Assembly: GCA_000783305.1 (NCBI GenBank)
Contig: JROE01000005.1
Span: 395,080 to 459,079, forward strand
From: Sphingobacteriaceae bacterium DW12
GTDB lineage: Bacteria > Bacteroidota > Bacteroidia > Sphingobacteriales > Sphingobacteriaceae
Length of the DNA stretch: 64,000 nucleotides
Reading direction: 5' to 3'
Of this stretch, positions 1-10,046 are shown piece after piece. The stretch's first letter is position 1; the number at the start of each line of letters is the position of its first letter. Position numbers and translations under genes: made by a program. The notes beneath the pieces were generated by a model. The model made no database searches, was not told the DNA's origin, and saw only the letters and a program-made list of their open reading frames with translations.

Positions 1-357
1 TTTATTAACAACAGAAATCAGTTGATTTTGTTTGTTTTATCGCTTTCTAATCAGATTGTTTAATAGTGTACAAAGTACACAAATTTAAGAATAATAATTA
101 AAACCTTTATGCACTATCTACACCGAGAGATATGAAAATATTTTCCGACTAGATTAACGTACTACACGAGTATATTTTGTGCAAGACGATGTAAAAGTAT
201 CTATCCGATGGATTTCTTCTGAAATTAGTAAACAGAGATACATAGGATGGATAAAATAGGGATAGTTATAGTGTCGGCTGACGAATCTGAATGACGTCAA
301 ATATGAAAATGAGATTTCTCCTCTCATACATGGTCATTTTCTTGTCGATTATGAGTC
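1..357. other. gene-free left edge
   Basis: I see no convincing coding frame here. The stretch is A+T-rich. It holds a perfect 6-3-6 inverted repeat at 66-80 (GTGTAC-AAA-GTACAC), shaped like a repressor operator, and a weak long-loop inverted repeat at 305-312/334-341 just past the ferredoxin stop codon that might act as a minus-strand transcript end. A gene left of the window may use this DNA as its upstream region. Confidence 0.4.
66..80. repeat. short perfect inverted repeat, operator-like
   Basis: GTGTAC and GTACAC are separated by AAA. The size and symmetry suit a dimeric HTH repressor, but no adjacent regulated promoter can be shown inside the window, so function is a guess. Confidence 0.25.
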
Positions 358-687
358 TTATTGTAAAGCTCCTCTTATCCTCACATGGAGTCCATCATTG
401 TCATTGCTCAATCTGATTTGACACGCCAACCTGCTTTCATCATCAGCATCAGGAAGCGTGTCTAACATGTCCAACTCTTGGTCTTGGGCTTCAGGAAGTT
501 GGTCCGCCCCTTCTAGGATTTGTACATGACAGGTCGCACATAGCGCCATTCCTCCGCAGGTAGCGAGGATATCATATTCAGACGCTTTCAAGATCTCCAT
601 TAGATTCAAGTTGATATCTGTAGGCACTTCCACCGATCTCGAGCTACCGTCTCTGTCTTCGATGTATATCGTGATTAAATTTTCCAT
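358..687 (-). CDS. [2Fe-2S] ferredoxin, adrenodoxin type
   Basis: A 109-residue soluble electron carrier. The cluster ligands are visible as C44-x5-C50-x2-C53 followed by C89, the spacing of vertebrate-type/adrenodoxin-like ferredoxins. The region after the third Cys is acidic (residues 59-85), as expected for docking to a reductase. It lies 2 bp downstream of the flavin reductase gene on the same strand, so the two very likely form an electron-transfer pair, NADPH to FAD reductase to ferredoxin. The terminal acceptor (an oxygenase, P450, desaturase or Fe-S assembly) is not encoded nearby. Length is normal for the family and the start codon directly follows the reductase stop. Confidence 0.9.
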   Translation of the reverse strand: MENLITIYIEDRDGSSRSVEVPTDINLNLMEILKASEYDILATCGGMALCATCHVQILEGADQLPEAQDQELDMLDTLPDADDESRLACQIRLSNDNDGLHVRIRGALQ

Positions 688-689
688 GT

Positions 690-1694
690 TTAAAAGGCAT
701 TTACTCCATTTACAGTTGTATATTTAAACGTCAATTTCTGATTCGGGTACACATGCTTGAATGCGCTTTGAGCCATTAGTGCTGCTTCATGATATCCACA
801 CAGAATAAGTTTTAGCTTTCCTGGGTACGTATTAATGTCGCCTATTGCAAAGACACCCTCTACATTAGTCGAGTAATCAAATGTATTGACCTCGATGGCA
901 TTTTTATCGATATTGAGACCCCATTCGCCAATTGGACCCAGCTTCGGACTCAACCCATATAACGGAATAAAGTGCTCCGTGCTGACGTTTACTAGTTCCT
1001 TCTGCTTATTGGTCAATTGAATCTGCTCCAACGAGCCGTTGCCTGTCAGGGCAACAAGATTATGAGATAGAAGAAGGTCAATTTTACCTTCATTGGCAAG
1101 TAAATATACCTTTTCAGCCGAATCAGGTGCTCCTCTAAAGCTATCGCTTCTATGGACTAAAGTGACTTTTTTAGCTACATCTGCCAAAAAGATTGTCCAA
1201 TCCAACGCGGAATCACCTCCGCCCGCAATTAGAATTTCTTTGTTCCGGAAGCGCTCTGGGTCTTTGACCATGTAATGTACATTTTGTCCTTCAAAGTTTT
1301 CTAGATTAGCTACTTCAGGTTTACGCGGTTCAAAGCATCCTAATCCTCCGGCGATTACAACTACTCTACAATGGATTATTGTCCCTTCAGATCCCATGAC
1401 ATAGAACGACCCATCCTCTTGCCTCTTGAGTTCTTCGACCCGCTCACCCAGACTGAATGTCGGGTGAAATGGGGCAATCTGCTCCATTTGGTTATTAATC
1501 AGTTCTTGCGCCTTGATAGTAGGGTATCCAGGGATATCATATATAGGTTTATGGGGATATATTTCAGATAGTTGTCCACCCACTTGAGGCAATACATCAA
1601 TAAGGTGGCATCTCATCTTTAAAAGTCCTGCCTCAAATACTGCAAATAGACCTACGGGGCCAGCACCAATGATACATATGTCAGTTGTCACCAT
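690..1694 (-). CDS. ferredoxin-NADP+ reductase, thioredoxin-reductase-like
   Basis: A 334-residue FAD/NAD(P)H oxidoreductase. The N-terminal FAD-binding GxGxxG (GAGPVG, residues 10-15), the NADPH-binding GGGDSALDW segment, the HRSDSFRG loop and the C-terminal AIGDI FAD motif are all present. The redox CxxC of true thioredoxin reductases is missing, which is the hallmark of the TrxR-like ferredoxin/flavodoxin-NADP+ reductases (EC 1.18.1.2). Its first codons overlap the end of the MarR-family gene by 14 bp and its end lies 2 bp from the ferredoxin, so regulator, reductase and ferredoxin are probably one transcript. The activity call is by family; the physiological direction (NADPH to ferredoxin) is inferred. 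Confidence 0.88.
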   Translation of the reverse strand: MVTTDICIIGAGPVGLFAVFEAGLLKMRCHLIDVLPQVGGQLSEIYPHKPIYDIPGYPTIKAQELINNQMEQIAPFHPTFSLGERVEELKRQEDGSFYVMGSEGTIIHCRVVVIAGGLGCFEPRKPEVANLENFEGQNVHYMVKDPERFRNKEILIAGGGDSALDWTIFLADVAKKVTLVHRSDSFRGAPDSAEKVYLLANEGKIDLLLSHNLVALTGNGSLEQIQLTNKQKELVNVSTEHFIPLYGLSPKLGPIGEWGLNIDKNAIEVNTFDYSTNVEGVFAIGDINTYPGKLKLILCGYHEAALMAQSAFKHVYPNQKLTFKYTTVNGVNAF

Positions 1695-2133
1695 GATTAT
1701 CTTGATTTAAATTGTCGTGTATAGTATTGAGTATTCTAGTGAAATGTTGGAAATCATCCTCTGTCAGATTTTCCCATGCTTTCATTCTAATATTGGCAAT
1801 GTGAGGGGAGAGTGTTTCCACTTTTTCAACTCCTTGGATAGTCAGACTCAGGTAAAGACTCCGTCTATCGGTAGGATGATTCTGACGAACGACCAGTTCT
1901 TTTTTAATCAACAGGTCAACTATCCGTGTTAAGGTGGGTTGGTCCTTTCCACATTTCTCGGCGAGGTCTTTTTGGGAAAGATCTTCTTCTTCGTACAAGG
2001 TTTTGATGACTGCCCATTGGTCGATTGTCAAATCAAATCCTTTTTCCGAAAATGAGGATTGGGCATACTGTTTTACCTTTCTAGCCGTTCGGTCTAAAAT
2101 AAAGGAATACATGTTGAATTTTTCTTTTTGCAT
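1681..2133 (-). CDS. MarR-family transcriptional regulator
   Basis: A winged-helix regulator of about 150 residues. It has the MarR core (DLTIDQWAVIKTLYE, the helix-turn-helix DLAEKCGKDQPTLTRIVDLLIKKE, and the wing DRRSLYLSLT). The frame is open up to 2205, but I chose the ATG at 2133: the longer version would add 24 poorly conserved residues and would overlap the only good -7 element (TATATTTG on the minus strand at 2151-2158). It heads the transcript that continues into the ferredoxin reductase and ferredoxin, so it probably autoregulates a small redox operon. Ligand unknown. Confidence 0.85.
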   Translation of the reverse strand: MQKEKFNMYSFILDRTARKVKQYAQSSFSEKGFDLTIDQWAVIKTLYEEEDLSQKDLAEKCGKDQPTLTRIVDLLIKKELVVRQNHPTDRRSLYLSLTIQGVEKVETLSPHIANIRMKAWENLTEDDFQHFTRILNTIHDNLNQDNHGDN

Positions 2134-2150
2134 AACAATATTTAGTGCAA

Positions 2151-2158
2151 CAAATATA
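2151..2158 (-). promoter_or_regulatory. candidate -7 element for the MarR/FNR/ferredoxin operon
   Basis: The minus strand reads TATATTTG, an exact match to the Bacteroidota TAnnTTTG -7 consensus, placed 18 bp before the chosen ATG. No clear -33 TTTG was found at the usual spacing, so this is a one-box match. Confidence 0.4.
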
Positions 2159-2289
2159 TTCATTTCTTTATCACCTAGTGCTTTTATTTGTCGAATAAAT
2201 GTCAATATTAACTATATTCAAAAGGACCTGACATTTCAAATAGGACAAGTGACGATGTACGTATTTGTGAAAGGAGGGGGCATTACTAA

Positions 2290-2329
2290 AAAAAAGAGGC
2301 TTCTGTTTTTTAACAGAAGCCTCTTTTTT
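2290..2329 (-). terminator. intrinsic terminator after secDF
   Basis: A perfect 18-bp stem (2290-2307 with 2312-2329) and a 4-base loop, with A/T runs at both ends. It sits just past the secDF stop, so it ends that minus-strand transcript. The symmetric A/T flanks would also let it work in the other direction. Confidence 0.88.
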
Positions 2330-2346
2330 GAGAATATGTAATTTAA

Positions 2347-5331
2347 TTAGGGTCTCGCTGGTTCAACTTTCTTTACGTCAGTTTTTTCAGCTAAATGACG
2401 TCCTTGACGTAAATCATATACTGAAGGTGCCGCCAAAAAGATAGAAGAATAGGTACCTACGATTACACCGATAAGGATTGCAAATGAGAATCCTCTGATT
2501 ACCTCACCGCCGAAGATAAATAGTACCGCAAGTACGAAGATAATCGTTAACGATGTAATGATTGTACGACTTAATGTGGTGTTGATTGCATGATTAATGA
2601 TATCACTCATTTTCTCGTTATGGCTATGCGGTTTGTTCACGAATTCCCTCAATCTGTCGAATACAACAACTGTATCATTGACCGAGTATGCGATTACCGT
2701 TAATATTGCAGCTACGAAGTGTTGATCTATATCCAAAGAGAATGGTACTAGCCCATCTAAAATGGAGAATAAGCCCAATAAGATAAGCGCATCATGTACC
2801 GTTGCAATAGCTGCACCTACTGAATACTGCCATTTACGGAAGCGGATAAGGATGTATCCTGCAATAATAATAATCGAGAATATAGCAGAGTACATGGCTC
2901 TTGATTTGATGTCATTCGCGATAGAAGGTCCTACTTTTTGTTGAGATAGGATCTCGTGCTTGCTACCAGCGATTTTTGATAAACCAATATTTAATTTATC
3001 CAATACTTCTTTATCTGCAGCATCACTCGTTTCATCGATTTTGTAGGTCGTAGTAACGCGTAGTTGGTTTTCACTTCCAAACGTTTTCACTTCCGTTGTC
3101 TTTTGGAATACCTCATCTAGATTTTGACGCACTTCTTCTAAATTAACTACTTTATCAAAACGGACGGTATACGTACGTCCACCTTGAAAATCCACGCCTA
3201 GGGTAAATCCTTTAGTGAAGATAGAAGCCAAACATATTACAGAAGCAATGATAGAGATAATATAGAATGTCTTACGTTTCTGTATGAATTTAAAATTAGC
3301 ATTTCTCAAAGTATTTGCTGACCATGGGTAAGACACAGAGATTTTCATATCCTTATCCAGCATGAATTCGAAAATCAAGCGGGAGATGAAGATGGCCGTG
3401 AATAATGAAGTGACAATACCCACCATTAACGTAGTTGCAAAACCTAAGATTGGTCCACTTCCGAAGAAGAAGAGTACTATACCCACGAGGAATGTTGTAA
3501 TCTGTGAATCTAAGATAGAAGGCATTGCATGTTTGTAACCATCAGCAATCGCCTGTCTCATAGATTTTCCGAGGCCGAGCTCCTCTCGAATACGTTCGTA
3601 TATCAGTACGTTGGCATCGACGGCGGTACCCATCGTGAGCACGATTCCCGCGATTCCTGGTAAGGTCAGTACGGCGTTCAGCGAGGCTAATACTCCTAAT
3701 AAAAAGAATACGTTGATGATAACAGCTATATTAGCTGCCCATCCCCCACGGTTGTAGTAAGCTACCATGAAGATAAGAACAACTACGAATGCGATGATTG
3801 CTGAGTTGACACCCGCATCAATTGCCGCTTGTCCTAAAGATGGACCTACGATGGCTTCTTCCACGATTTTTGCCGTAGTCGGTAGACGACCTGCTTTCAA
3901 TACGTTAGCCAAATCTTTGGTATCATCCGTTGTAAAAGAACCGGATATTTGTGAGCTACCATTCGGAATCTCTTCATTTACATTAGGAGCGGAGTAGACT
4001 ACATCGTCAAGGACAATAGCGATTGCTTCCTGACCCTGTGCTGCTTTTGCAGTAATTTTGCGCCACTCACGTGCACCCTCATTACTCATTTGCATAGATA
4101 CCACTGGACGATTGTGTACAGGGTCGATATCATTCCTAGCATCTGTAATAACGTCTCCAGTCAAAATTGCTCCATTGTCAATTCCTGAGGGTCTGATAGC
4201 ATATAACGACAATGCATCAGGTGAATTTTGCTCTGGTTTTACAGCCCATAACAATCTAAGATTACCTGGGATGATTGCTTTAACTTCTGGTTTAGCTAAT
4301 AGTGCATTTACCTTGGCTGTATCTTTCAGTTCAGCAATACCAACCATTGGGCCAGGCATCAATTGCATTTGGTTGTTTTGTCCCATATACACCGCAGGTC
4401 TTAATACTGCGAATAGTGGGTTTTCTTCTCCTAATTTTGCATTTATCGCTGCTGAATCCGATTTACCTTTTCCAGCACCTAAGTTCGCCAATAAATTCTC
4501 TTTTTTAGTTGTATCTGTTTTTGTGGTATCAGCAGCAGCAACTGTCTTTTGAGATTTCAGCGTTGAAGCCAACGTTTTATTTGCATTTTCTAACAACGAA
4601 TATACTTGGAGATTACTATGTGTCTCGTAAAACTCTAATTTTGCTGACCCTTGTAAAAGCTTACGAACACGTTGCTCGTCATTTACACCTGGTAGTTCGA
4701 TTAGAATACGATTAGTTCCCTGTTGAATCTGGATGTTTGGAGAAGCCACGCCGAATTTATCAATACGGGTGCGTAGTACCTTGTACGAATTTTGGATAGC
4801 GTTATCTGCTTCTTTCTGCAAAAATCTAGCAACATCTCTATCTGAACTTGTCGCTTTGATCAGAGCAGCATTAGATTGCGTCGCAAAAAAGCTGGCAATT
4901 GGAGTAGACGAACCTGTAGCCTTATACTCTTCGATGAACAAGTCGACTAATGACTTATTGGAAGTTTTACTTTTCTTTACTGCACTTCCTAACGCTGTAT
5001 TGAAATTGCCGTCTTTTGGATTGTTGGCCAAGTTGCTAATCAATTCATCCAACGATATTTCCATCGTCACGTTCATACCGCCTTTAAGATCTAGCCCTAG
5101 AGCGAGTTCATTAGCTTTAGCTTCCCGATAAGTGAATTTTGCGAATCCAAGGTTGTATACAACCTGTCCAGCCATCGAATCTAAGTAAGTTTTTTCCTTG
5201 GCCATGTCACCTTTGGCAAACGCCTCCGCTTCTTTCTCAACTTTACGCGTCACAAAAGTGAATGATAGGGAATAGAGGCACGCTAACGATACCACTATCA
5301 CCAAAAATTTAATCAGCCCTTTACCTTGCAT
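2347..5331 (-). CDS. secDF: protein translocase SecDF (fused SecD-SecF)
   Basis: A 994-residue inner-membrane protein that uses the proton gradient to help SecYEG complete protein export. The SecD half carries the signature LGLDLKGGMN near residues 78-87 after an N-terminal membrane helix, a long periplasmic P1 region (with a family-variable low-complexity insert near residues 265-295) and a six-helix membrane block around residues 510-640. The SecF half starts near residue 665, has the matching GVDFQGGR motif and a second membrane block ending near residue 970. Fusion of the two subunits is usual in Bacteroidota. It is a single-gene unit with a strong terminator behind it. Confidence 0.96.
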   Translation of the reverse strand: MQGKGLIKFLVIVVSLACLYSLSFTFVTRKVEKEAEAFAKGDMAKEKTYLDSMAGQVVYNLGFAKFTYREAKANELALGLDLKGGMNVTMEISLDELISNLANNPKDGNFNTALGSAVKKSKTSNKSLVDLFIEEYKATGSSTPIASFFATQSNAALIKATSSDRDVARFLQKEADNAIQNSYKVLRTRIDKFGVASPNIQIQQGTNRILIELPGVNDEQRVRKLLQGSAKLEFYETHSNLQVYSLLENANKTLASTLKSQKTVAAADTTKTDTTKKENLLANLGAGKGKSDSAAINAKLGEENPLFAVLRPAVYMGQNNQMQLMPGPMVGIAELKDTAKVNALLAKPEVKAIIPGNLRLLWAVKPEQNSPDALSLYAIRPSGIDNGAILTGDVITDARNDIDPVHNRPVVSMQMSNEGAREWRKITAKAAQGQEAIAIVLDDVVYSAPNVNEEIPNGSSQISGSFTTDDTKDLANVLKAGRLPTTAKIVEEAIVGPSLGQAAIDAGVNSAIIAFVVVLIFMVAYYNRGGWAANIAVIINVFFLLGVLASLNAVLTLPGIAGIVLTMGTAVDANVLIYERIREELGLGKSMRQAIADGYKHAMPSILDSQITTFLVGIVLFFFGSGPILGFATTLMVGIVTSLFTAIFISRLIFEFMLDKDMKISVSYPWSANTLRNANFKFIQKRKTFYIISIIASVICLASIFTKGFTLGVDFQGGRTYTVRFDKVVNLEEVRQNLDEVFQKTTEVKTFGSENQLRVTTTYKIDETSDAADKEVLDKLNIGLSKIAGSKHEILSQQKVGPSIANDIKSRAMYSAIFSIIIIAGYILIRFRKWQYSVGAAIATVHDALILLGLFSILDGLVPFSLDIDQHFVAAILTVIAYSVNDTVVVFDRLREFVNKPHSHNEKMSDIINHAINTTLSRTIITSLTIIFVLAVLFIFGGEVIRGFSFAILIGVIVGTYSSIFLAAPSVYDLRQGRHLAEKTDVKKVEPARP

Positions 5332-5409
5332 TGTCTCTTTAGTGTATTAGTTTGATATATAGTATATTTATAATTTTACTTTGGTTTTATTACATTTTAC
5401 CAAGAATGG

Positions 5410-5417
5410 CAAAGGTA
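5410..5417 (-). promoter_or_regulatory. candidate -7 element for secDF
   Basis: The minus strand reads TACCTTTG, matching TAnnTTTG, about 79 bp before the secDF start. No -33 box was recognised, so the match could be chance. Confidence 0.3.
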
Positions 5418-5589
5418 TAAAATTTTTATATAATGAACCCGACATGATTAAAATAATTATAAAATGCAAATATGGATCGTGATTTTAACATCATAAAATT
5501 TGCATCATCATGGGTTATACCGATTTAAATACATTTGAATGCCTATTCTGTCTAGATTCAGGATAGGCGTTGGAAGGAAGAGTGCGTAA

Positions 5590-5621
5590 AAAAAGCCTGA
5601 TGGTATTCCATCAGGCTTTTT
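5590..5621 (-). terminator. intrinsic terminator after the small OMP gene
   Basis: A 14-bp perfect stem (5590-5603 with 5608-5621) and a TATT loop. The U-run of the minus-strand transcript is formed by the A-run at the low-coordinate end. It lies about 20 bp past the OMP stop codon. Confidence 0.85.
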
Positions 5622-5642
5622 CCTCTATTTGTTTTGAGTTGC

Positions 5643-6122
5643 TTATTTCAATACAAATTTAAATCCTAGTGAGAAACGCGAAGGTTCAAAATCAGAGTTA
5701 TTGCTCAAATTCCACCATGGTTTCCAATCAAAATGCGCAGCTAAGGGTGTATTAGGAATTTTGTATTCTAATCCAGCTGCTGGACGGATGGCAAAGTAAG
5801 TTCTGTCTTCATCTCCAAAGTCAATAAATGACAATTGAGGACCTACACCTACGTACCAACCTAACCCATTTGTGCCAGCGAATGGTCTGTTGTAAGAATA
5901 ATCAGCCCCTATTACAATATGGTTGTCTCCAAATAAAACTTGTGCATTACCTGCATTGGCTCCGCCAAATGAGTGTTTGATTTGAGGACCGAACAAAGTC
6001 TCACCATCTCCTAAATCGATACCAAGACCAAGAGCCGTTCTATAAGGAGTCTGTGCTTTTGCTTCTTGAGCACCAAGTGCTAAAACAGCTGCAGCGGCGA
6101 AAGAAAGTAGTAATTTTTTCAT
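5643..6122 (-). CDS. small outer-membrane beta-barrel protein
   Basis: A secreted protein of 159 residues. The signal peptide is MKKLLLSFAAAAVLALGAQEAKA with an AxA cleavage site. The mature part has alternating strand patterns (GLGIDLGDG, YVGVGPQLSFIDFG) and ends in FSLGFKFVLK, an aromatic/lysine barrel terminus. The frame is open six codons further upstream (ATG at 6140), but the MKKLLLSF start gives a clean signal peptide. It is monocistronic, with its own terminator. It is likely a small porin-like or structural barrel; ligand and role unknown. Confidence 0.75.
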   Translation of the reverse strand: MKKLLLSFAAAAVLALGAQEAKAQTPYRTALGLGIDLGDGETLFGPQIKHSFGGANAGNAQVLFGDNHIVIGADYSYNRPFAGTNGLGWYVGVGPQLSFIDFGDEDRTYFAIRPAAGLEYKIPNTPLAAHFDWKPWWNLSNNSDFEPSRFSLGFKFVLK

Positions 6123-6174
6123 AGCAATAATATTATTCATTTTTAATCTACAGCTAGATTAGCAAATAACTTGC

Positions 6175-6182
6175 CAAACTTA
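6175..6182 (-). promoter_or_regulatory. candidate -7 element for the small OMP gene
   Basis: The minus strand reads TAAGTTTG, matching TAnnTTTG, about 53 bp before the chosen start. One-box match only. Confidence 0.3.
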
Positions 6183-6278
6183 ATTTTCACTTCACATTCT
6201 CTTTACATTTGCTTATGTAGGGTTTCATCATTTAGATGTCAATTGTTAAAAAACGTTTTAATATTCGATATTTATTTG

Positions 6279-6286
6279 TAATTTTG
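6279..6286 (+). promoter_or_regulatory. candidate -7 element for guaB
   Basis: TAATTTTG matches TAnnTTTG and lies 33 bp before the guaB ATG, giving a predicted leader of about 25 nt. No convincing -33 TTTG at the proper distance. Confidence 0.45.
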
Positions 6287-6298
6287 CCTGGCAAATAG

Positions 6299-7795
<1,497 letters not shown>

Positions 7796-7814
7796 TCTAT
7801 ATTAAAGAAACATG

Positions 7815-7846
7815 GAAGGGGCTGTCTGATTAAAGACAGCCCCTTC
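7815..7846 (+). terminator. intrinsic terminator after guaB
   Basis: A perfect 13-bp G+C-rich stem (7815-7827 with 7834-7846) and a 6-base loop, followed by T-rich DNA, 20 bp after the guaB stop. Confidence 0.9.
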
Positions 7847-8010
7847 TTTTGTTTACACATAGATACAGTAGACTCGTTAGGTCATTTTGTCCATCCTTAT
7901 CAGAGAGCATTTTGCACGGAGGTAATTTTATCCATCCTTGTTTTTGTCATTCTAATTGCTTAAATTGGAAGTTGTTAGGTTTTAATAAATCACTTAAATA
8001 AATCACAGCA

Positions 8011-8145
8011 ATGGGAAAAGGAGATATAAAGACAAGAAAAGGAAAGATTACAGCAGGTTCGTACGGAAAGCGTAGACCCCGTGGATTCGAAAAGAAAGCG
8101 GTAGTTGCCGAGATTAAAAAAAAGGATAAGGCCGAAAGCAAATAA
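8011..8145 (+). CDS. 30S ribosomal protein bTHX
   Basis: A 44-residue, very basic protein starting MGKGDIKTRKGKI and carrying the GSYGKRRPR core typical of the small ribosomal protein THX, which binds the head of the 30S subunit in Thermus and is widespread in Bacteroidota. About a third of its residues are Lys or Arg. It has its own perfect terminator 5 bp past the stop. Small size makes it easy to miss, but motif, charge and terminator support a real gene. Confidence 0.88.
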   Translation: MGKGDIKTRKGKITAGSYGKRRPRGFEKKAVVAEIKKKDKAESK

Positions 8146-8150
8146 GGAAA

Positions 8151-8177
8151 AAGAGGGATGTGTATCACATCCCTCTT
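8151..8177 (+). terminator. intrinsic terminator after the bTHX gene
   Basis: A perfect 12-bp stem (8151-8162 with 8166-8177) and a 3-base loop TAT, followed by a T-run. Confidence 0.9.
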
Positions 8178-8226
8178 TTTTTATGACGACTTTAACTGCT
8201 GACATACTGCTGTCATTGTGCTACAC

Positions 8227-8234
8227 TAAATTTG
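8227..8234 (+). promoter_or_regulatory. candidate -7 element for the dinB-like gene
   Basis: TAAATTTG matches TAnnTTTG exactly and ends 22 bp before the ATG of the DinB-family gene. No -33 match seen. Confidence 0.4.
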
Positions 8235-8256
8235 GGTATAATTTAAAATCAAGCAT

Positions 8257-8727
8257 ATGAAAACACCAGAGATTATTACCAAAGCAGAATTGTTGAAACA
8301 CTGGCAAGGCCATCGCAGTTTGACACGTCGAGTTATCGAAGCATTTCCAGAACAAGACCTTTTTGAATTCTCAATTGGAGGGATGCGTTCTTTCGCTCAT
8401 TTAGCTCAGGAACTTATCTCCATTGCTGGCCCCGGTCTGCAAGGTATCGTGAACCGTGTTGAGGAACCTTACGAAGAAAAAATAGATCTAAAGACCAAGA
8501 AGGATATATTGGAACATTGGGACAAGACGACCGATGCGGTAGATGTGTATTTCAACCAGATTAAGGAAGAAGATTTTCACGATAGTTTTAATCTTTTCGG
8601 TCAATATACCTCGCCAGTGTATGAGAATATACTTTATTTTATTGATAACGAAATCCACCATAGGGGACAAGGATACGTTTATTTGCGGGCACTTAACATT
8701 GAACCTCCTTATTTTTGGGAGCGATAA
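8257..8727 (+). CDS. DinB family protein
   Basis: A 156-residue four-helix-bundle protein of the DinB/YfiT superfamily, whose members bind a metal with three His. Candidate ligands are the His in FAHLAQEL (about residue 48) and the HHRGQ motif near the C-terminus (HHRGQGYVYLR). Members include thiol-dependent transferases and damage-inducible proteins of unknown role, so no specific reaction can be named. Single-gene unit with a terminator directly behind. Confidence 0.82.
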   Translation: MKTPEIITKAELLKHWQGHRSLTRRVIEAFPEQDLFEFSIGGMRSFAHLAQELISIAGPGLQGIVNRVEEPYEEKIDLKTKKDILEHWDKTTDAVDVYFNQIKEEDFHDSFNLFGQYTSPVYENILYFIDNEIHHRGQGYVYLRALNIEPPYFWER

Positions 8728-8738
8728 TAGATTCAAAT

Positions 8739-8766
8739 AAAAAGGCAGCTCTTGAGCTGCCTTTTT
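8739..8766 (+). terminator. intrinsic terminator after the dinB-like gene
   Basis: A 13-bp perfect stem (8739-8751 with 8754-8766) with a 2-base loop and A/T runs at both ends. It lies between convergent genes and may serve both. Confidence 0.88.
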
Positions 8767-8793
8767 ATTTTGTTATTTGCGGTAGTTTTTATT

Positions 8794-9180
8794 TTATCGC
8801 TGACAGTCAGCCGTCCATATTTTGTTGTCTTTTGTGAACGCTATGGTGAGCTTTCCTGCATCGATTCTGATCAATGCACCTTCTTTAGCGTCCACATTAA
8901 CCAATACATTATCTCCTTTTTTCTCGAACTCAACCCCATTTAGGTCAGGGATATCATTGGAAAATGAAAAATAATATGTGTTTCCTAATTTTTTGACATT
9001 GACAGTGCCGTCGGCAAGCGGTTTGTTATTTTCGCTGTTCCCTAAGTCTGCATAGGATATCTTGCCTTTATAATTGCCAATAAAGATGTCGTTATCAGCA
9101 GGGTCATCATCTTTACTACAGGCCGTGAAAAATATTGTAGCCACCAACATCAATCCCAGAATTTTCATCATTTTTTTCAT
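8794..9180 (-). CDS. hypothetical lipoprotein
   Basis: A protein of 128 residues starting MKKMMKILG with a lipoprotein signal ending FFTACSKDDDPAD. The Cys followed by Ser-Lys-Asp is typical of Bacteroidota lipoproteins, and the acidic residues just after it resemble a surface-export signal. The mature part has a lipocalin-like strand-turn pattern (GNYKGKISYADLG, LADGTVNVKKLGN). The frame is open to 9222, but the extra 14 residues would disrupt the signal peptide. No family recognised. Confidence 0.7.
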   Translation of the reverse strand: MKKMMKILGLMLVATIFFTACSKDDDPADNDIFIGNYKGKISYADLGNSENNKPLADGTVNVKKLGNTYYFSFSNDIPDLNGVEFEKKGDNVLVNVDAKEGALIRIDAGKLTIAFTKDNKIWTADCQR

Positions 9181-9299
9181 AGTTGTAATATGCTTTTTGC
9201 GTTTAAAGAATTTGTTTTTCACTTGTGTAAATGCAAAGGCGGTGCCAAAAAATGGTGATGTGTGGGTATTGTTCTGTTTATTAGTTTGTTATATCTTGG

Positions 9300-9965
9300 T
9301 TAGTTGATTAGTCCAGCAATGATATTTATAGTCAAGGCGACCACAAAAGTGTTCAATGCAAAGGATAACAGGCCATGAAAAAGACTGACATGTCTTATTC
9401 TTTTACTCGTCACCTGCACATCTGAGACCTGAAATGTGCAACCCATCACAAATGAAAAATATGCAAAATCGAGATAGTCTGGTTGTTCTTCACCCGGAAA
9501 TAGTAGTCCTGAGCCCGATTTTCCCATTGTCGTATAATAGAGATGTGCATAGTGGAAGGTGTATATCGTGTGTACCAATACCCAAGAAGCGAGCATACTC
9601 CCTACAGCGATGACGATATAATATGGATGTTGTGGTGTATGTTCCGAATGTGAAATGATGAGTAGCAGTACTGCGAATAGGCACGCGAATGAAGCTACAA
9701 GAATTAAGAGGAAGACAAATAAACGACTACCGTCCTCAATAGTTGCCAATCTTATGATTTGGCGTATAGGCATAGTATAAAATGTAATCCACGACAAAAT
9801 GATGTAAGAGCAACAAAATGCAAGCCATGCGTATAGGTATTGTACCAAATGCGGTTCATATTCGGGGATAATCAAGAAGATGCCTAAGGCCATAGTAAAT
9901 GATATCAAGGCTCTATGTATAGCGCGCAGTTGATGTATGGATAGTCCGTTGTTTTGTTTGGTCAT
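9300..9965 (-). CDS. DUF1345 family membrane protein
   Basis: An integral membrane protein of about 221 residues with five or six hydrophobic helices. The C-terminal half contains the DUF1345 hallmarks: a DFAYFSFVMGCTFQVSDVQVTS segment and a run of helices ending ALNTFVVALTINIIAGL. The frame is open to 10031, with ATGs at 10031, 10013 and 9965. I chose 9965 (MTKQNNG) because it gives the usual family length. Function of the family is unknown. It shares a strand with the three genes to its right. Confidence 0.78.
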   Translation of the reverse strand: MTKQNNGLSIHQLRAIHRALISFTMALGIFLIIPEYEPHLVQYLYAWLAFCCSYIILSWITFYTMPIRQIIRLATIEDGSRLFVFLLILVASFACLFAVLLLIISHSEHTPQHPYYIVIAVGSMLASWVLVHTIYTFHYAHLYYTTMGKSGSGLLFPGEEQPDYLDFAYFSFVMGCTFQVSDVQVTSKRIRHVSLFHGLLSFALNTFVVALTINIIAGLIN

Positions 9966-10046
9966 TTGGCAATAGATGTACTTAGGACGGAGGGACAAAA
10001 AAAACTTCCTCATCACGAACAAGCGTATCAAAGGAAGGTTTTTAAA

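Larger units (their letters stand above)
5332..5642. other. intergenic region between secDF and an OMP gene
   Basis: No coding frame is supported. It contains a possible secDF -7 element (5410-5417) and the terminator of the outer-membrane protein gene (5590-5621). The rest is A+T-rich and unremarkable. Confidence 0.6.

Noticed and set aside
4058..4552. 164-codon open frame antisense to secDF
   Set aside because: It lies wholly inside secDF, whose protein matches its family end to end. The antisense translation has no recognisable domain.
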